From positions 1 to 64,000 of the forward strand of contig JBMNJC010000009.1 in the NCBI GenBank assembly GCA_050951465.1: 64,000 nt of DNA, in the 5' to 3' direction. Position 1 is the stretch's first letter. The number at the start of each line of letters is the position of its first letter. The DNA comes from JAAZHD01 sp012510895. Lineage in GTDB: Bacteria > Bacillota > Clostridia > Caldicoprobacterales > DTU083. Of this stretch, positions 26,510 to 35,301 are shown in pieces. Under the pieces are notes generated by a model, which worked only from the letters and a program-made list of their open reading frames with translations, had not been told where the DNA came from and did no database searches. The translations under genes were made by a program, and so were the position numbers.

Positions 26510-26944
26510 GTGTTTAAAGAAAAAAGTCGAATAAATAAGATCGTTCGTGAAAAAGGATATAAACTGACACCTCAACGAAAAGCAACGATGGATGTAATTC
26601 TGAGGAATAAAGAAAAACATTTAAGTGCTGATGAAATATACATAAAAGTGAAAGAGCAATATCCCGAAATAGGATTAGCAACTGTTTATCGAACTATTTC
26701 ATTATTAGAAGAGATAGGGCTCTTACAAAAACTTAATTTTGATGATGGACGTTATCGTTATGAGCTTATGCAATCTGAAGAAAACCATCATCATCATTTG
26801 GTTTGCAGGGACTGTGGAAAGATAGTTGAAGTGGAGGAAGACATTCTTGAAGAATTAGAAAATATAATTTACCGTAAATACAAATTTAAAGTAGAATATC
26901 ATCGAGTACAGTTTATCGGAATTTGCAACAATTGCATAAAGTGA
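26510..26944 (+). CDS. Fur-family metal-dependent repressor
   Basis: This is a Fur/PerR/Zur-type regulator of about 144 aa. It has a winged-helix N-terminus (LTPQRKATMDVIL, LATVYRTISLLEEIGL) and a dimerisation domain. The metal sites are the histidine run NHHHHLVCRDCG and a second CNNC near the C-terminus, giving two CxxC pairs for structural zinc. Which metal or signal it senses cannot be told from sequence. The start could be GTG 26510 or GTG 26501; spacing from GGGAAAGAAG favours 26510. It lies 24 bases after codY. Confidence 0.88.
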   Translation: MFKEKSRINKIVREKGYKLTPQRKATMDVILRNKEKHLSADEIYIKVKEQYPEIGLATVYRTISLLEEIGLLQKLNFDDGRYRYELMQSEENHHHHLVCRDCGKIVEVEEDILEELENIIYRKYKFKVEYHRVQFIGICNNCIK

Positions 26945-27068
26945 GTCAATCGGGCGGGAGAAAGATACCGTCCTTTAATTTTCTTTAGGTTTGGCAGAAT
27001 ATTCCTAGTCAGAGTGAACATACTATTACTAAATTTTAACTTGCCTAAAGAAATGAGAGGATGATTAC

Positions 27069-29309
27069 ATGAAAGCTATTATAATGGCAGGAGGGGAAGG
27101 TTCCCGTCTGAGACCACTGACTTGTGATCTGCCAAAACCTATGGTACCGGTTATGAACCTACCGGTAATGGATTATAGTATTTCACTTCTAAAAAGCCAT
27201 GATATACGAGAAATTGGTGTAACACTGCAATATCGTCCTGAACAAATTATTGATAGTTTTCAAGATGGCAGTGAAAAAGGTGTGAATCTGCATTATTTTA
27301 TAGAAGAAACCCCTTTGGGAACTGCAGGAAGTGTAAAAAACGCCAGTAGTTTTCTCGATCAAACTTTTATTGTCATTAGCGGAGATGCACTTACAGATAT
27401 TAATTTAAGTGAAGCAATAGAATTTCATAAAAAAAAAGGCTCAAAAGCCACCCTTGTATTAAAGAAAGTACAGGTTCCGCTCGAGTATGGTGTAGTGGTA
27501 ACAGATGATTCGGGAAATATATCCCGTTTTCTTGAAAAGCCAAATTGGGGAGAAGTATTCAGTGATACAATAAATACAGGTATTTATATCCTAGAACCTG
27601 ATGTATTGGAATACTTCGAAACAGGAAGGAAATTTGATTTTAGTAAGGATTTGTTTCCACTATTGCTTATGGATAAACAACCTATTTATGGATATATTAG
27701 TAATGGATATTGGTGTGATATTGGCAACACAAATACATATTTAAATGCTCATTATGACATGCTAGATGGACGTGTCCAGCTATCATTAAAAAAAAGCATA
27801 AGTTTAGTAAAGGGAGATAATATACAAGGTACGAATATTTTCATAGGTAAAAACACAGAAATAGATGAAAGCGCAAAATTAGTAGGCCCTTGCTACATTG
27901 GTGATTATACACACATTGGAAAGGATGTTATAATCGGTCCTTACACGGTAATAGGTGCACATTGTACTATTAAAGAACATTCATCTATTAAACGCTCAGT
28001 TCTATGGGATCATGTACATATAGGAAAAAATGGAGAAATAAGAGGAGCTATAATATGCAACAAAGTATATGCGGGAAATCGTGTTTCTGTATATGAAGGT
28101 GCTGTAATTGGAACCGGTTGTCAGCTTCTCGAGGATTCAACTATTAAACCTAGTGTAAATATATGGCCGGAAAAAACTATAGAGAAAGGTAGTATTATAC
28201 AATCCAATATTGTTTGGGGTACAAGAGAACGTCGCTATCTATTTGGTAAAGACGGCATCAGTGGGACTATGAATACTGATATGCATCCTCAAAATGTTGT
28301 AAGAATTGGAGCAGCCTTTGGCGCATACTTAAAACCAGGTAAAAGAACTGCGATAAGCTGTGATCAACATCCAGTAAGCACTATGCTGAAGCACGGGTTA
28401 ATATCTGGACTTCTTTCTACAGGCATAGAGGTGTATGACCTTGGGCCAATTACAACTCCTGTGCTTCGTTATGCAGTTCAACATCTAGCTTTAGATGCAG
28501 GAATTCACATTTCTTTAAATACGAATATAGTTGAAAAAGTTATTATTCACTTTGTCGATTCAAATGGTTGTAGCTTGCCTGCAGATATAGAACGAAAATT
28601 GGAGAATCTCTATATACGGGACGATTTTCAAAGAGAAGATTATAATAATATCAAACGAGTTCATATTATGGCAGATGTATCTAAATTCTATATTAGATCC
28701 TTACTTGATTCCATTAATGAAGAATCAGTGCGAAATAAAGGTTTTCGTATTCTCGTTTCTGCACGAAGCAGTAAAATAGGTAACTATCTTCTGCAAAGCA
28801 TATTGAAGGAGCTTAATTGTGAGATTAGAATTTGCAAAACGGATACTGATATTAATGATCTATTGAAAACAGGCCGATATGATATTGGTTGTATTTTAGA
28901 CCCAAATGCAGAAAGTATTCAACTATATGATGAAAAAGGTGAACAAATACGTAAAGAGTATCAAAGCGTTTTAATATGTTTGCTTTATATGAAACAAAAA
29001 CCGGGAGGAAAGGTTGTAGTACCTTACACAGCTTCAAATGTCATTGAAAAGTTGGCAAACACATATAAATGCGATATAGTACGTACAAAATCTAACAAGC
29101 TGGATATTATGCTGGAATCCAAGGGTACTGATTTATTTTCTATCTATTTCGATGGTATAGCCTTGTTAATAAAACTCTTAGAGAGAATGTCATTAGATAA
29201 CGTCGCTTTATCTCAACTTATAAATGAAATCCCTGATATATACTGGCAGGAAAAGGAGATACCATGCCCATGGGAAAAAAAAGGGAGCTGTTATGCGTGC
29301 ATTAATTGA
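27069..29309 (+). CDS. NDP-sugar pyrophosphorylase fused to a degenerate phosphomannomutase-like domain
   Basis: The 746-aa reading frame has three parts. A nucleotidyltransferase (residues about 1-235, signature MAGGEGSRLRPLT...KPMVPV) is followed by a left-handed beta-helix of hexapeptide repeats (about 250-370) and a phosphohexomutase-like region (about 380-746). The mutase region has lost its key residues. The phosphoserine loop, normally TASHNP, reads S482-L-N-T. The metal loop, normally DGDxDR, reads D611-P-N-A-E615. The frame ends after PCPWEKKG with a short out-of-place tail, because the fourth mutase domain continues in another frame at 29293. A 10-bp inverted repeat (26980-26989 / 27044-27053) lies in the leader. 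Sugar and function are uncertain. Confidence 0.8.
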   Translation: MKAIIMAGGEGSRLRPLTCDLPKPMVPVMNLPVMDYSISLLKSHDIREIGVTLQYRPEQIIDSFQDGSEKGVNLHYFIEETPLGTAGSVKNASSFLDQTFIVISGDALTDINLSEAIEFHKKKGSKATLVLKKVQVPLEYGVVVTDDSGNISRFLEKPNWGEVFSDTINTGIYILEPDVLEYFETGRKFDFSKDLFPLLLMDKQPIYGYISNGYWCDIGNTNTYLNAHYDMLDGRVQLSLKKSISLVKGDNIQGTNIFIGKNTEIDESAKLVGPCYIGDYTHIGKDVIIGPYTVIGAHCTIKEHSSIKRSVLWDHVHIGKNGEIRGAIICNKVYAGNRVSVYEGAVIGTGCQLLEDSTIKPSVNIWPEKTIEKGSIIQSNIVWGTRERRYLFGKDGISGTMNTDMHPQNVVRIGAAFGAYLKPGKRTAISCDQHPVSTMLKHGLISGLLSTGIEVYDLGPITTPVLRYAVQHLALDAGIHISLNTNIVEKVIIHFVDSNGCSLPADIERKLENLYIRDDFQREDYNNIKRVHIMADVSKFYIRSLLDSINEESVRNKGFRILVSARSSKIGNYLLQSILKELNCEIRICKTDTDINDLLKTGRYDIGCILDPNAESIQLYDEKGEQIRKEYQSVLICLLYMKQKPGGKVVVPYTASNVIEKLANTYKCDIVRTKSNKLDIMLESKGTDLFSIYFDGIALLIKLLERMSLDNVALSQLINEIPDIYWQEKEIPCPWEKKGSCYACIN

Positions 29310-29517
29310 AGAGGGAAGTCAAAGCACAGGAGGGATAAGGCTGTTTGAAGGTGTTCGCATCCAAAATGATAAAGGCTGGGCATTGATTTTGCCTGATTCA
29401 GAGGAGCCAGTTTGCAAAGTTTACAGTGAAGGTTGGAATGAAGAATTTACTGAGGAATTAGCCAGTTATTTTGAAAAAAGAATACAGGACATTCAAATCG
29501 ATGAAAAGGAAAACTAA
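29293..29517 (+). CDS. Detached C-terminal domain of the phosphomannomutase-like protein
   Basis: The frame encodes about 74 aa (MRALIEEGSQSTGG...DKGWALILPDSEEPVCKVYSEG), the fourth domain of alpha-phosphohexomutases. Its phosphate loop is altered (DSEEP instead of SGTEP). It overlaps the end of the preceding gene by 17 bases, in the +1 frame. The upstream gene's run of eight A (29275-29282) would restore one continuous protein if it held seven. GGGAG stands before the ATG at 29293, so separate translation is also possible. Confidence 0.7.
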   Translation: MRALIEEGSQSTGGIRLFEGVRIQNDKGWALILPDSEEPVCKVYSEGWNEEFTEELASYFEKRIQDIQIDEKEN

Positions 29518-29528
29518 TTTTTCCTGGC

Positions 29529-29557
29529 TTGTGAACACTGAAGAAATGCTGTATACT
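29529..29557 (+). promoter_or_regulatory. Sigma-A-type promoter for rnjA
   Basis: TTGTGA (29529-29534), a 17-base spacer and TATACT (29552-29557) lie about 80 bases upstream of the rnjA start. Confidence 0.6.
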
Positions 29558-29639
29558 AGTCATATTGGGATTGGTGCGGACTATCACAGAAGAAGTAAAA
29601 TAGATAAACAATAAATCATTAAGGAGGAGAGTAAATTTA

Positions 29640-31304
29640 GTGACAAGAAAAACTAAATCATTGAAGGTCATCCCTTTAGGAGGACTGGGCGAGATCGGAA
29701 AAAATATGACGGTGGTGGAATATGAAGACGACATCATCGTCATAGACTGTGGACTTAGTTTTCCTGAAGATGAAATGTTGGGGATTGATCTTGTGATCCC
29801 CGATATTTCTTACTTGCAAAAAAACAAGGAAAAAGTGAGGGCTTTTATTTTAACACATGGTCATGAAGATCATATTGGCGCGTTGCCTTATGTCCTTCAA
29901 CAAATAAACAGGCCGGTATATGGAACAAAATTAACTTTAGGGTTGGTAAACACAAAAATTGAAGAACATAAATTAGAATCTATACATCTTCAGGTAGTAA
30001 AACCTAAAGATATTATAAAGTTTGGGAGTTTAAGGGTTGAGTTTATAAAAACTAGTCATAGCATAGCCGATTCGGTAGCGATTGCTATACACACGCCAGT
30101 TGGCATATTAGTACACACTGGCGATTTTAAAATCGACTTTACACCCATTGATGGTCAAGTGATGGATCTTGCTCGTTTTGCCAGTTTAGGTGAACAGGGT
30201 GTATTAGCATTGTTTGCAGATAGTACTAATGCAGAACGTCCTGGATATACCATGTCAGAAAAAATTGTTGGTGAAACGTTTGAAAATATGTTTAGTGAAG
30301 CTAAGGGAAGAATAATTATAGCTTCTTTTGCATCAAATATCCATCGTATTCAACAAGTCATAAATGCAGCTGAAAAACATAATCGTAAACTATGTGTTTC
30401 AGGACGCAGTATGATTAATGTAGTTAATGTAGCTACAGAGCTAGGTTATTTGCATCTGCCGAAAGAAATGTTAATTGATATAGACCGTATAAATAGCTTT
30501 TCGGATGAACGTGTTGTAGTGCTTACTACGGGCAGTCAAGGAGAACCAATGTCTGCTTTAGCCAGGATGGCAACTTCCGAACACCGAAAAGTAAGTATAA
30601 AGCCAGGCGATTTGGTTGTGATTTCTGCTAATGCCATACCTGGTAATGAAAAAATGGTTTCTAAAATTGTGAACCTGCTTTTCAAGAAAGGTGCAAATGT
30701 AATTTATGAGGGCATGATGGAGACCCATGTTTCTGGTCATGCTTGTCAGGAAGAGTTAAAATTGATTCATACCTTAGTTAAACCTAAGTTTTTTATACCG
30801 GTACACGGAGAATATCGACACCTGAATCAGCATGCCAAGCTGGCGGAGTCTTTGGGTATGCCAAAAGATAATATATATATTCCTGATTTAGGTGATATCA
30901 TTGAATTCACTCCAGATTCCTGTGAAATATCCGGGTCGGTAACTGCAGGCAAAGTCCTAGTAGATGGCTTAGGAATTGGAGATGTTGGCAATATTGTCCT
31001 GCGAGATAGAAAACACTTATCTCAGGATGGCTTAATGGTTGTTATAATAACGATCTCTAAAGAGAACTTTAGCATACTCTCAGGACCGGACATTATTTCC
31101 CGCGGTTTTGTTTATGTGCGAGAATCGGAGGATTTAATAGATGAGGCAAAAGAAATAGTAATAAAGGTAATGGATGAATGTGAGGAAAATAATATAACCG
31201 ATTGGAGTACGATTAAGTTAAACATTCGAAATTCATTACGTGACTTTTTATATGAACGTACAAAACGCAAACCAATGATTTTACCAGTAATACTCGAGAT
31301 TTGA
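29640..31304 (+). CDS. rnjA: Ribonuclease J
   Basis: RNase J is a metallo-beta-lactamase/beta-CASP nuclease with 5'-3' exonuclease and endonuclease activity in mRNA decay and rRNA maturation. The protein is 554 aa, the usual size. Zinc ligands are in LTHGHEDHIGALP, the HTGDFKID block and the beta-CASP motifs ADSTNAERPG and FIPVHGEYRHL. The GTG start has AAGGAGGAG upstream. The gene has its own promoter and stands apart from the frameshifted sugar gene. Confidence 0.95.
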   Translation: MTRKTKSLKVIPLGGLGEIGKNMTVVEYEDDIIVIDCGLSFPEDEMLGIDLVIPDISYLQKNKEKVRAFILTHGHEDHIGALPYVLQQINRPVYGTKLTLGLVNTKIEEHKLESIHLQVVKPKDIIKFGSLRVEFIKTSHSIADSVAIAIHTPVGILVHTGDFKIDFTPIDGQVMDLARFASLGEQGVLALFADSTNAERPGYTMSEKIVGETFENMFSEAKGRIIIASFASNIHRIQQVINAAEKHNRKLCVSGRSMINVVNVATELGYLHLPKEMLIDIDRINSFSDERVVVLTTGSQGEPMSALARMATSEHRKVSIKPGDLVVISANAIPGNEKMVSKIVNLLFKKGANVIYEGMMETHVSGHACQEELKLIHTLVKPKFFIPVHGEYRHLNQHAKLAESLGMPKDNIYIPDLGDIIEFTPDSCEISGSVTAGKVLVDGLGIGDVGNIVLRDRKHLSQDGLMVVIITISKENFSILSGPDIISRGFVYVRESEDLIDEAKEIVIKVMDECEENNITDWSTIKLNIRNSLRDFLYERTKRKPMILPVILEI

Positions 31305-31346
31305 ATGTAAAAAAATCAGCTTGTCATACCCTCCCGGCTTTTTTAC

Positions 31347-31375
31347 TTGCCAAAAAAGGAGCATAATTATATAAT
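31347..31375 (+). promoter_or_regulatory. Sigma-A-type promoter for mltG
   Basis: TTGCCA (31347-31352), a 17-base spacer and a perfect TATAAT (31370-31375) lie 45 bases before the mltG start at 31421. Confidence 0.7.
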
Positions 31376-31420
31376 ATATCTGATAAAATTATGACTTATG
31401 TTATATTCGGGAGGTATTAC

Positions 31421-32590
31421 ATGGCTGATTCTTCTGCAGCAAATAGTAAAGATACATCACAGCTCAATTGTAAGAAGTTTAAAATACATCCATTATTGAA
31501 GAAGATAATGCGCCAGATATTGATATTTATTGTTAGTCTGTCTATCGTGGTAGGTGTTTTTGTTTTTATCATCTATACAATGTATGAAAAATTTTTTATG
31601 CCTGTAGATCCTGGAAATGATACACCAATCACCATAGAAGTGCCTATGGGAACCTCTGTCAACGGCATTGCTAAGATTCTTTATGAAAATAAATTGATTC
31701 GAAATACAGGTGCTTTTAAACTTATGGTAGATTTATCCGACAAAGCTAATGACATGCAAGCCGGCAAATATGAGTTATCACAGAATATGACTCTTAATGA
31801 AATAATAGATGAGTTAATGACTGGTCAAGTGTCTGTAACTACTGTTCTCGCAACTATAAGAGAAGGAGACGATATTCGAAAAATAGCATCTCGTTTAGTA
31901 AACGAATATAATATGAATTTTACCGAAGAAGAATTTATAAAAGAAGCAAGAAATATTGAAAAATACGAGAACGACTTTCCTTTCCTGAAAACAATTCCGG
32001 AGGAAAGAAGGAAATTAGAATTTCCAATGGAAGGATATTTATTTCCAGATACCTACTATTTCTTTGCTGATTCTACCCCTGAGAGAATTATCAGAACCTT
32101 GTTAAGTGAATTTGAAGATTCTTTTTCTTCCGAGATGCAACAAAAGGCTGATGAGATGGGCATGACTATGGATGAAGTTGTAATTCTCGCGTCCATTATT
32201 CAAAATGAAGCGAAACCAGAAGAATTCACAAAAGTATCTGCCGTTTTTCATAACCGACTTCGGATTGGAATGCCGCTTCAAGCAGATGCTACCATCAATT
32301 ATATACTTCCGGACAGGGAGGTTAATCAAGTAAATCTAACAACTGAAGATACTAAGATTCAATCTCCATATAATACCTATTTGGTCGAGAAGTTGCCAAT
32401 TGGTCCTATATCTTCTCCAGGTCTTGAAGCAATGGAAGCGGTACTGAATCCTTATGAAGAATATATGAATGAAGATGAACCTATGCTTTACTATGTGCTT
32501 ATTGATCCTGAAATTGGGCTTCATGCTTTTAACAGTACTTATGAGGCACATATTAGAGATAAAAATAAATATCAGGCAAATTGGGAATAA
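31421..32590 (+). CDS. mltG: Endolytic murein transglycosylase MltG
   Basis: MltG cuts nascent glycan strands at the membrane and sets their length. The protein is 389 aa from the ATG at 31421, which has CGGGAGG upstream; the frame is open ten codons further. It has a single membrane-spanning segment (ILIFIVSLSIVVGVFVFIIY, about residues 27-46) with a basic cytoplasmic N-terminus. A LysM-like region follows, then the YceG domain with the catalytic glutamate in LASIIQNEAKP and a YLFPDTYYF block. It is followed by a terminator and by trhP, as in other Firmicutes. Confidence 0.92.
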   Translation: MADSSAANSKDTSQLNCKKFKIHPLLKKIMRQILIFIVSLSIVVGVFVFIIYTMYEKFFMPVDPGNDTPITIEVPMGTSVNGIAKILYENKLIRNTGAFKLMVDLSDKANDMQAGKYELSQNMTLNEIIDELMTGQVSVTTVLATIREGDDIRKIASRLVNEYNMNFTEEEFIKEARNIEKYENDFPFLKTIPEERRKLEFPMEGYLFPDTYYFFADSTPERIIRTLLSEFEDSFSSEMQQKADEMGMTMDEVVILASIIQNEAKPEEFTKVSAVFHNRLRIGMPLQADATINYILPDREVNQVNLTTEDTKIQSPYNTYLVEKLPIGPISSPGLEAMEAVLNPYEEYMNEDEPMLYYVLIDPEIGLHAFNSTYEAHIRDKNKYQANWE

Positions 32591-32621
32591 AATATGTTAT
32601 AAAATTTAATATTCATATCAG

Positions 32622-32653
32622 GCTCACTACGAAAGTGAGCTTTCGCTTTTTTC
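32622..32653 (+). terminator. Rho-independent terminator after mltG
   Basis: A 7-bp stem GCTCACT / AGTGAGC (32622-32628 with 32634-32640) is followed by a T-rich tract TTTCGCTTTTTTC. Confidence 0.75.
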
Positions 32654-32692
32654 AAAATGGCAGATTTATAAAATTATAGGAGGTTGTAGGCC

Positions 32693-33925
32693 TTGTTTAA
32701 ACCAGAACTTCTGGCACCTGCTGGAAATTTAGAAAAGTTAAAAGTAGCATTTGCGTACGGAGCGGATGCAGTTTATATTGGTGGGAAACAATTTGGCCTT
32801 AGAGCATTTGCCGATAACTTTACGTTGGAAGAAATGGAAGAAGGTATAAGCTATGCACACCAATTAAATAAAAAAGTCTATGTTACCATAAACATATTTG
32901 CCCGCAATGATGATTTTGTGGGCATGAAAGACTATATCCATATCTTAAAACAGATGAATGCAGATGCTGTGATTTTATCTGATCCTGGTATCTTAGATCT
33001 TGTTCGTGATGTAGAACCGGATTTGGAAATTCACTTAAGCACTCAAGCAAATAACACTAATTATCGAAGTGCGATATTTTGGCATAAACTAGGTGTAAAA
33101 CGCATCATATTAGCCAGAGAGCTTTCATTAAAAGAAATATTTGATATACGTCAAAACACTCCAGACACCCTTGAGATGGAGGCATTCATTCACGGTGCTA
33201 TGTGTATGTCATATTCAGGGAGATGCACTATCAGTAATTACCTGTCAGAAAGAGATGCAAATCAAGGTGAATGTACTCAACCATGTCGCTGGAAGTATTA
33301 TGTGGTCGAGGAAAAACGGCCAGGAGAATATTACCCCATTATTGAAGATGATAAAGGTACCTACCTATTTAACTCACGGGATTTATGCATGTTGCCGCAT
33401 ATACCTGAACTGATGCAATGCGGATTGTCCAGCTTTAAGATTGAAGGAAGAATGAAATCTGTATACTACGTCGCCAGTGTTGTTGCTTCCTATCGAAAGG
33501 AAATAGATAGTTATATAAGGGATCCTATAAATTATATATACGACCCAAAAAGCTTAATCGAGTTAAAAAAAGCCAGCCATAGGAAATTCACTACCGGCTT
33601 TTACTTCGGGAAATCAGGTAATGATAGTTATCAAATAGATAACAGCGGCTATGAACGTAATTATGATTTTGTAGCAATGCTAATAGAAAATCAGGTAGAG
33701 AAGAACAGAATTCTGATAGAGCAAAGAAATTATTTTGAAAAAGGAGATCTTCTGGAAATAATGCAGCCTGGGGAGGATTATATAGAATATAGAGTGGACG
33801 AAATGTATGACGAAAACATGAATCTAGTTACCTCTGCCCCACACCCCCAGCAAAAAATATATCTTCCTTTTTCAGGAGTATTAAAACCCTTTTCCCTTTT
33901 TAGAAGAAAAAAAGAAAAATTTTAA
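32693..33925 (+). CDS. trhP: U32-family protein, tRNA 5-hydroxyuridine synthesis (TrhP-like)
   Basis: U32 members of this group act in prephenate-dependent hydroxylation of uridine 34 in tRNA; older annotation calls them collagenase-like peptidases. The protein is 410 aa. The N-terminal barrel starts ELLAPAGNLEKLKVAFAYGADAVYIGG. The U32 signature is EAFIHGAMCMSYSGRCTISNYL, and further cysteines (GECTQPCRW, RDLCML) probably hold an iron-sulfur cluster. The TTG start at 32693 has AGGAGG upstream. Substrate assignment rests on family and on the mltG neighbourhood. Confidence 0.85.
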   Translation: MFKPELLAPAGNLEKLKVAFAYGADAVYIGGKQFGLRAFADNFTLEEMEEGISYAHQLNKKVYVTINIFARNDDFVGMKDYIHILKQMNADAVILSDPGILDLVRDVEPDLEIHLSTQANNTNYRSAIFWHKLGVKRIILARELSLKEIFDIRQNTPDTLEMEAFIHGAMCMSYSGRCTISNYLSERDANQGECTQPCRWKYYVVEEKRPGEYYPIIEDDKGTYLFNSRDLCMLPHIPELMQCGLSSFKIEGRMKSVYYVASVVASYRKEIDSYIRDPINYIYDPKSLIELKKASHRKFTTGFYFGKSGNDSYQIDNSGYERNYDFVAMLIENQVEKNRILIEQRNYFEKGDLLEIMQPGEDYIEYRVDEMYDENMNLVTSAPHPQQKIYLPFSGVLKPFSLFRRKKEKF

Positions 33926-33938
33926 AATTTTAGGACTT

Positions 33939-33967
33939 GCACATTCCCAAAAGTTCTCTCATATAGT
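33939..33967 (+). promoter_or_regulatory. Sigma-E-type promoter for sigK
   Basis: GCACATT (33939-33945), a 14-base spacer and CATATAGT (33960-33967) fit the sigma-E pattern (about KMATATT, 13-15 bases, CATACAHT). Sigma-E drives sigK in the mother cell in Bacillus. The match lies 32 bases before the start. Confidence 0.55.
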
Positions 33968-33998
33968 AAAAGGCAGGAGAACTTTTGGGGGTGATGCC

Positions 33999-34706
33999 TT
34001 GGAAGCCATTACTGGAATCTTTTTTATTTTAGCTAAATGCTTATTTGTTCTAGCTCATATTTCTGGAAACAACTCATTTCCGCAGCCTTTAAGTGCGGAG
34101 GAAGAAGAGTATCATTTGACGCAATATGCTAAAGGCAGTGAAGAATCAAGGAATATTTTGATTGAACATAATCTGCGATTGGTAGCTCATATTGTTAAGA
34201 AGTACGTTAATACCGGAAAAGAAATTGATGATCTAATTTCCATAGGTACCATAGGATTAATTAAAGCTATCTCCACCTATAATAGGGAAAAGAAGACACG
34301 TTTAGCTACTTACGCAGCTAAGTGTATAGAAAACGAAATTTTGATGACTATTAGAGCTTCCAAAAAAAACAATAACGAAGTTTCTTTGCAAGATCCAATA
34401 GGTATAGACAAGGAAGGTAATGAGATCACTTTGATAGATGTATTAGGAACTGATCCTGATATGATTATCAATCAAGTTGAGTTGAAATTGCAAACCGGAA
34501 AACTTTATCAAAAAATGCGTAGAGTACTAAAAAAAAGAGAACAAATAGTTTTGGAAATGAGATATGGTCTTCCCCCGAACAGGAAAGTAAGGACACAAAG
34601 AGAGATAGCAAAAATTCTAGGAATTTCACGGTCTTATGTATCCAGAATTGAAAAAAAAGCAATACTGAAGCTGGCAAAAGAAATGAATCCGGAGTCAATT
34701 TCATAA
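33999..34706 (+). CDS. sigK: RNA polymerase sigma-K factor
   Basis: Sigma-K is the late mother-cell sigma factor of sporulation. The protein is 235 aa and uninterrupted, so no skin element splits it. Residues about 1-25 (IFFILAKCLFVLAHISGNNSF) form a hydrophobic pro-sequence of the kind removed by SpoIVFB. Sigma region 2 (HNLRLVAHIVKKYVNTG...DLISIGTIGLIKAI) and region 4 (REIAKILGISRSYVSRIEKKA) are clear. The TTG start has GGGGGTGATG upstream. It is probably transcribed alone, because yqeG downstream has its own promoter. Confidence 0.93.
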   Translation: MEAITGIFFILAKCLFVLAHISGNNSFPQPLSAEEEEYHLTQYAKGSEESRNILIEHNLRLVAHIVKKYVNTGKEIDDLISIGTIGLIKAISTYNREKKTRLATYAAKCIENEILMTIRASKKNNNEVSLQDPIGIDKEGNEITLIDVLGTDPDMIINQVELKLQTGKLYQKMRRVLKKREQIVLEMRYGLPPNRKVRTQREIAKILGISRSYVSRIEKKAILKLAKEMNPESIS

Positions 34707-34714
34707 TACATTGA

Positions 34715-34743
34715 TTGACAATTATATGGTATTTATATATCAT
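34715..34743 (+). promoter_or_regulatory. Sigma-A-type promoter for yqeG-aroE
   Basis: A perfect TTGACA (34715-34720), a 17-base spacer and TATCAT (34738-34743) lie 42 bases before the yqeG start. Confidence 0.7.
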
Positions 34744-34785
34744 ATAAAAGTAAAGAATTCTATTATTTAACAAAGGAAGATTTTA

Positions 34786-35301
34786 TTGCTTAGTATTTTA
34801 AAACCCAAACAAGCGGTAGCTTCTATTTTTGATATTAATCTGCAACATTTAAAAAATTGCGGTTATTATAACATCATAATTGATTTGGACAATACAATCA
34901 CAGCATGGAAGAATCATCAAATAAGCGGAAAATTAAGAGATTGGATTCTAAAAGCAAAGGAGAAAGGATTTCATATTTGCCTTTTGTCTAATAACAAACA
35001 AGATAAAGTGCAAATCTTTGCATCTAAGTTAGATATAATTGCCGCTCCCATAGGGGGAAAACCGTTCAGCAAGGCTTTTTTCAGCGCTTTGAATGCACTT
35101 AACGGCAACATAGGAAATACTGTTGTTATTGGCGATCAAGTGTTTACTGATATTCTTGGTGGCAATTGGATAGGATTATATACTATACTAGTGGATCCCA
35201 TAGATAAAGATGAATTTATCGGAACAAAGTTTACCAGATTAATGGAAAGGCTAATTGCCGGAAGGAGGCTCAAATGCGAATCACACCAGCAACAAAGATA
35301 G
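34786..35301 (+). CDS. yqeG: YqeG-family HAD phosphatase
   Basis: This is a HAD superfamily phosphatase (subfamily IIIA) of 171 aa. Motif I is IIDLDNTITAW, motif II LLSNNKQDK, and motif III/IV GKPFSKAF...VVIGDQVFTDILGGN. The substrate in Firmicutes is not settled. The TTG start at 34786 has AAAGGAAG upstream. The gene overlaps aroE by 28 bases, so the two are translated together. Confidence 0.88.
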   Translation: MLSILKPKQAVASIFDINLQHLKNCGYYNIIIDLDNTITAWKNHQISGKLRDWILKAKEKGFHICLLSNNKQDKVQIFASKLDIIAAPIGGKPFSKAFFSALNALNGNIGNTVVIGDQVFTDILGGNWIGLYTILVDPIDKDEFIGTKFTRLMERLIAGRRLKCESHQQQR

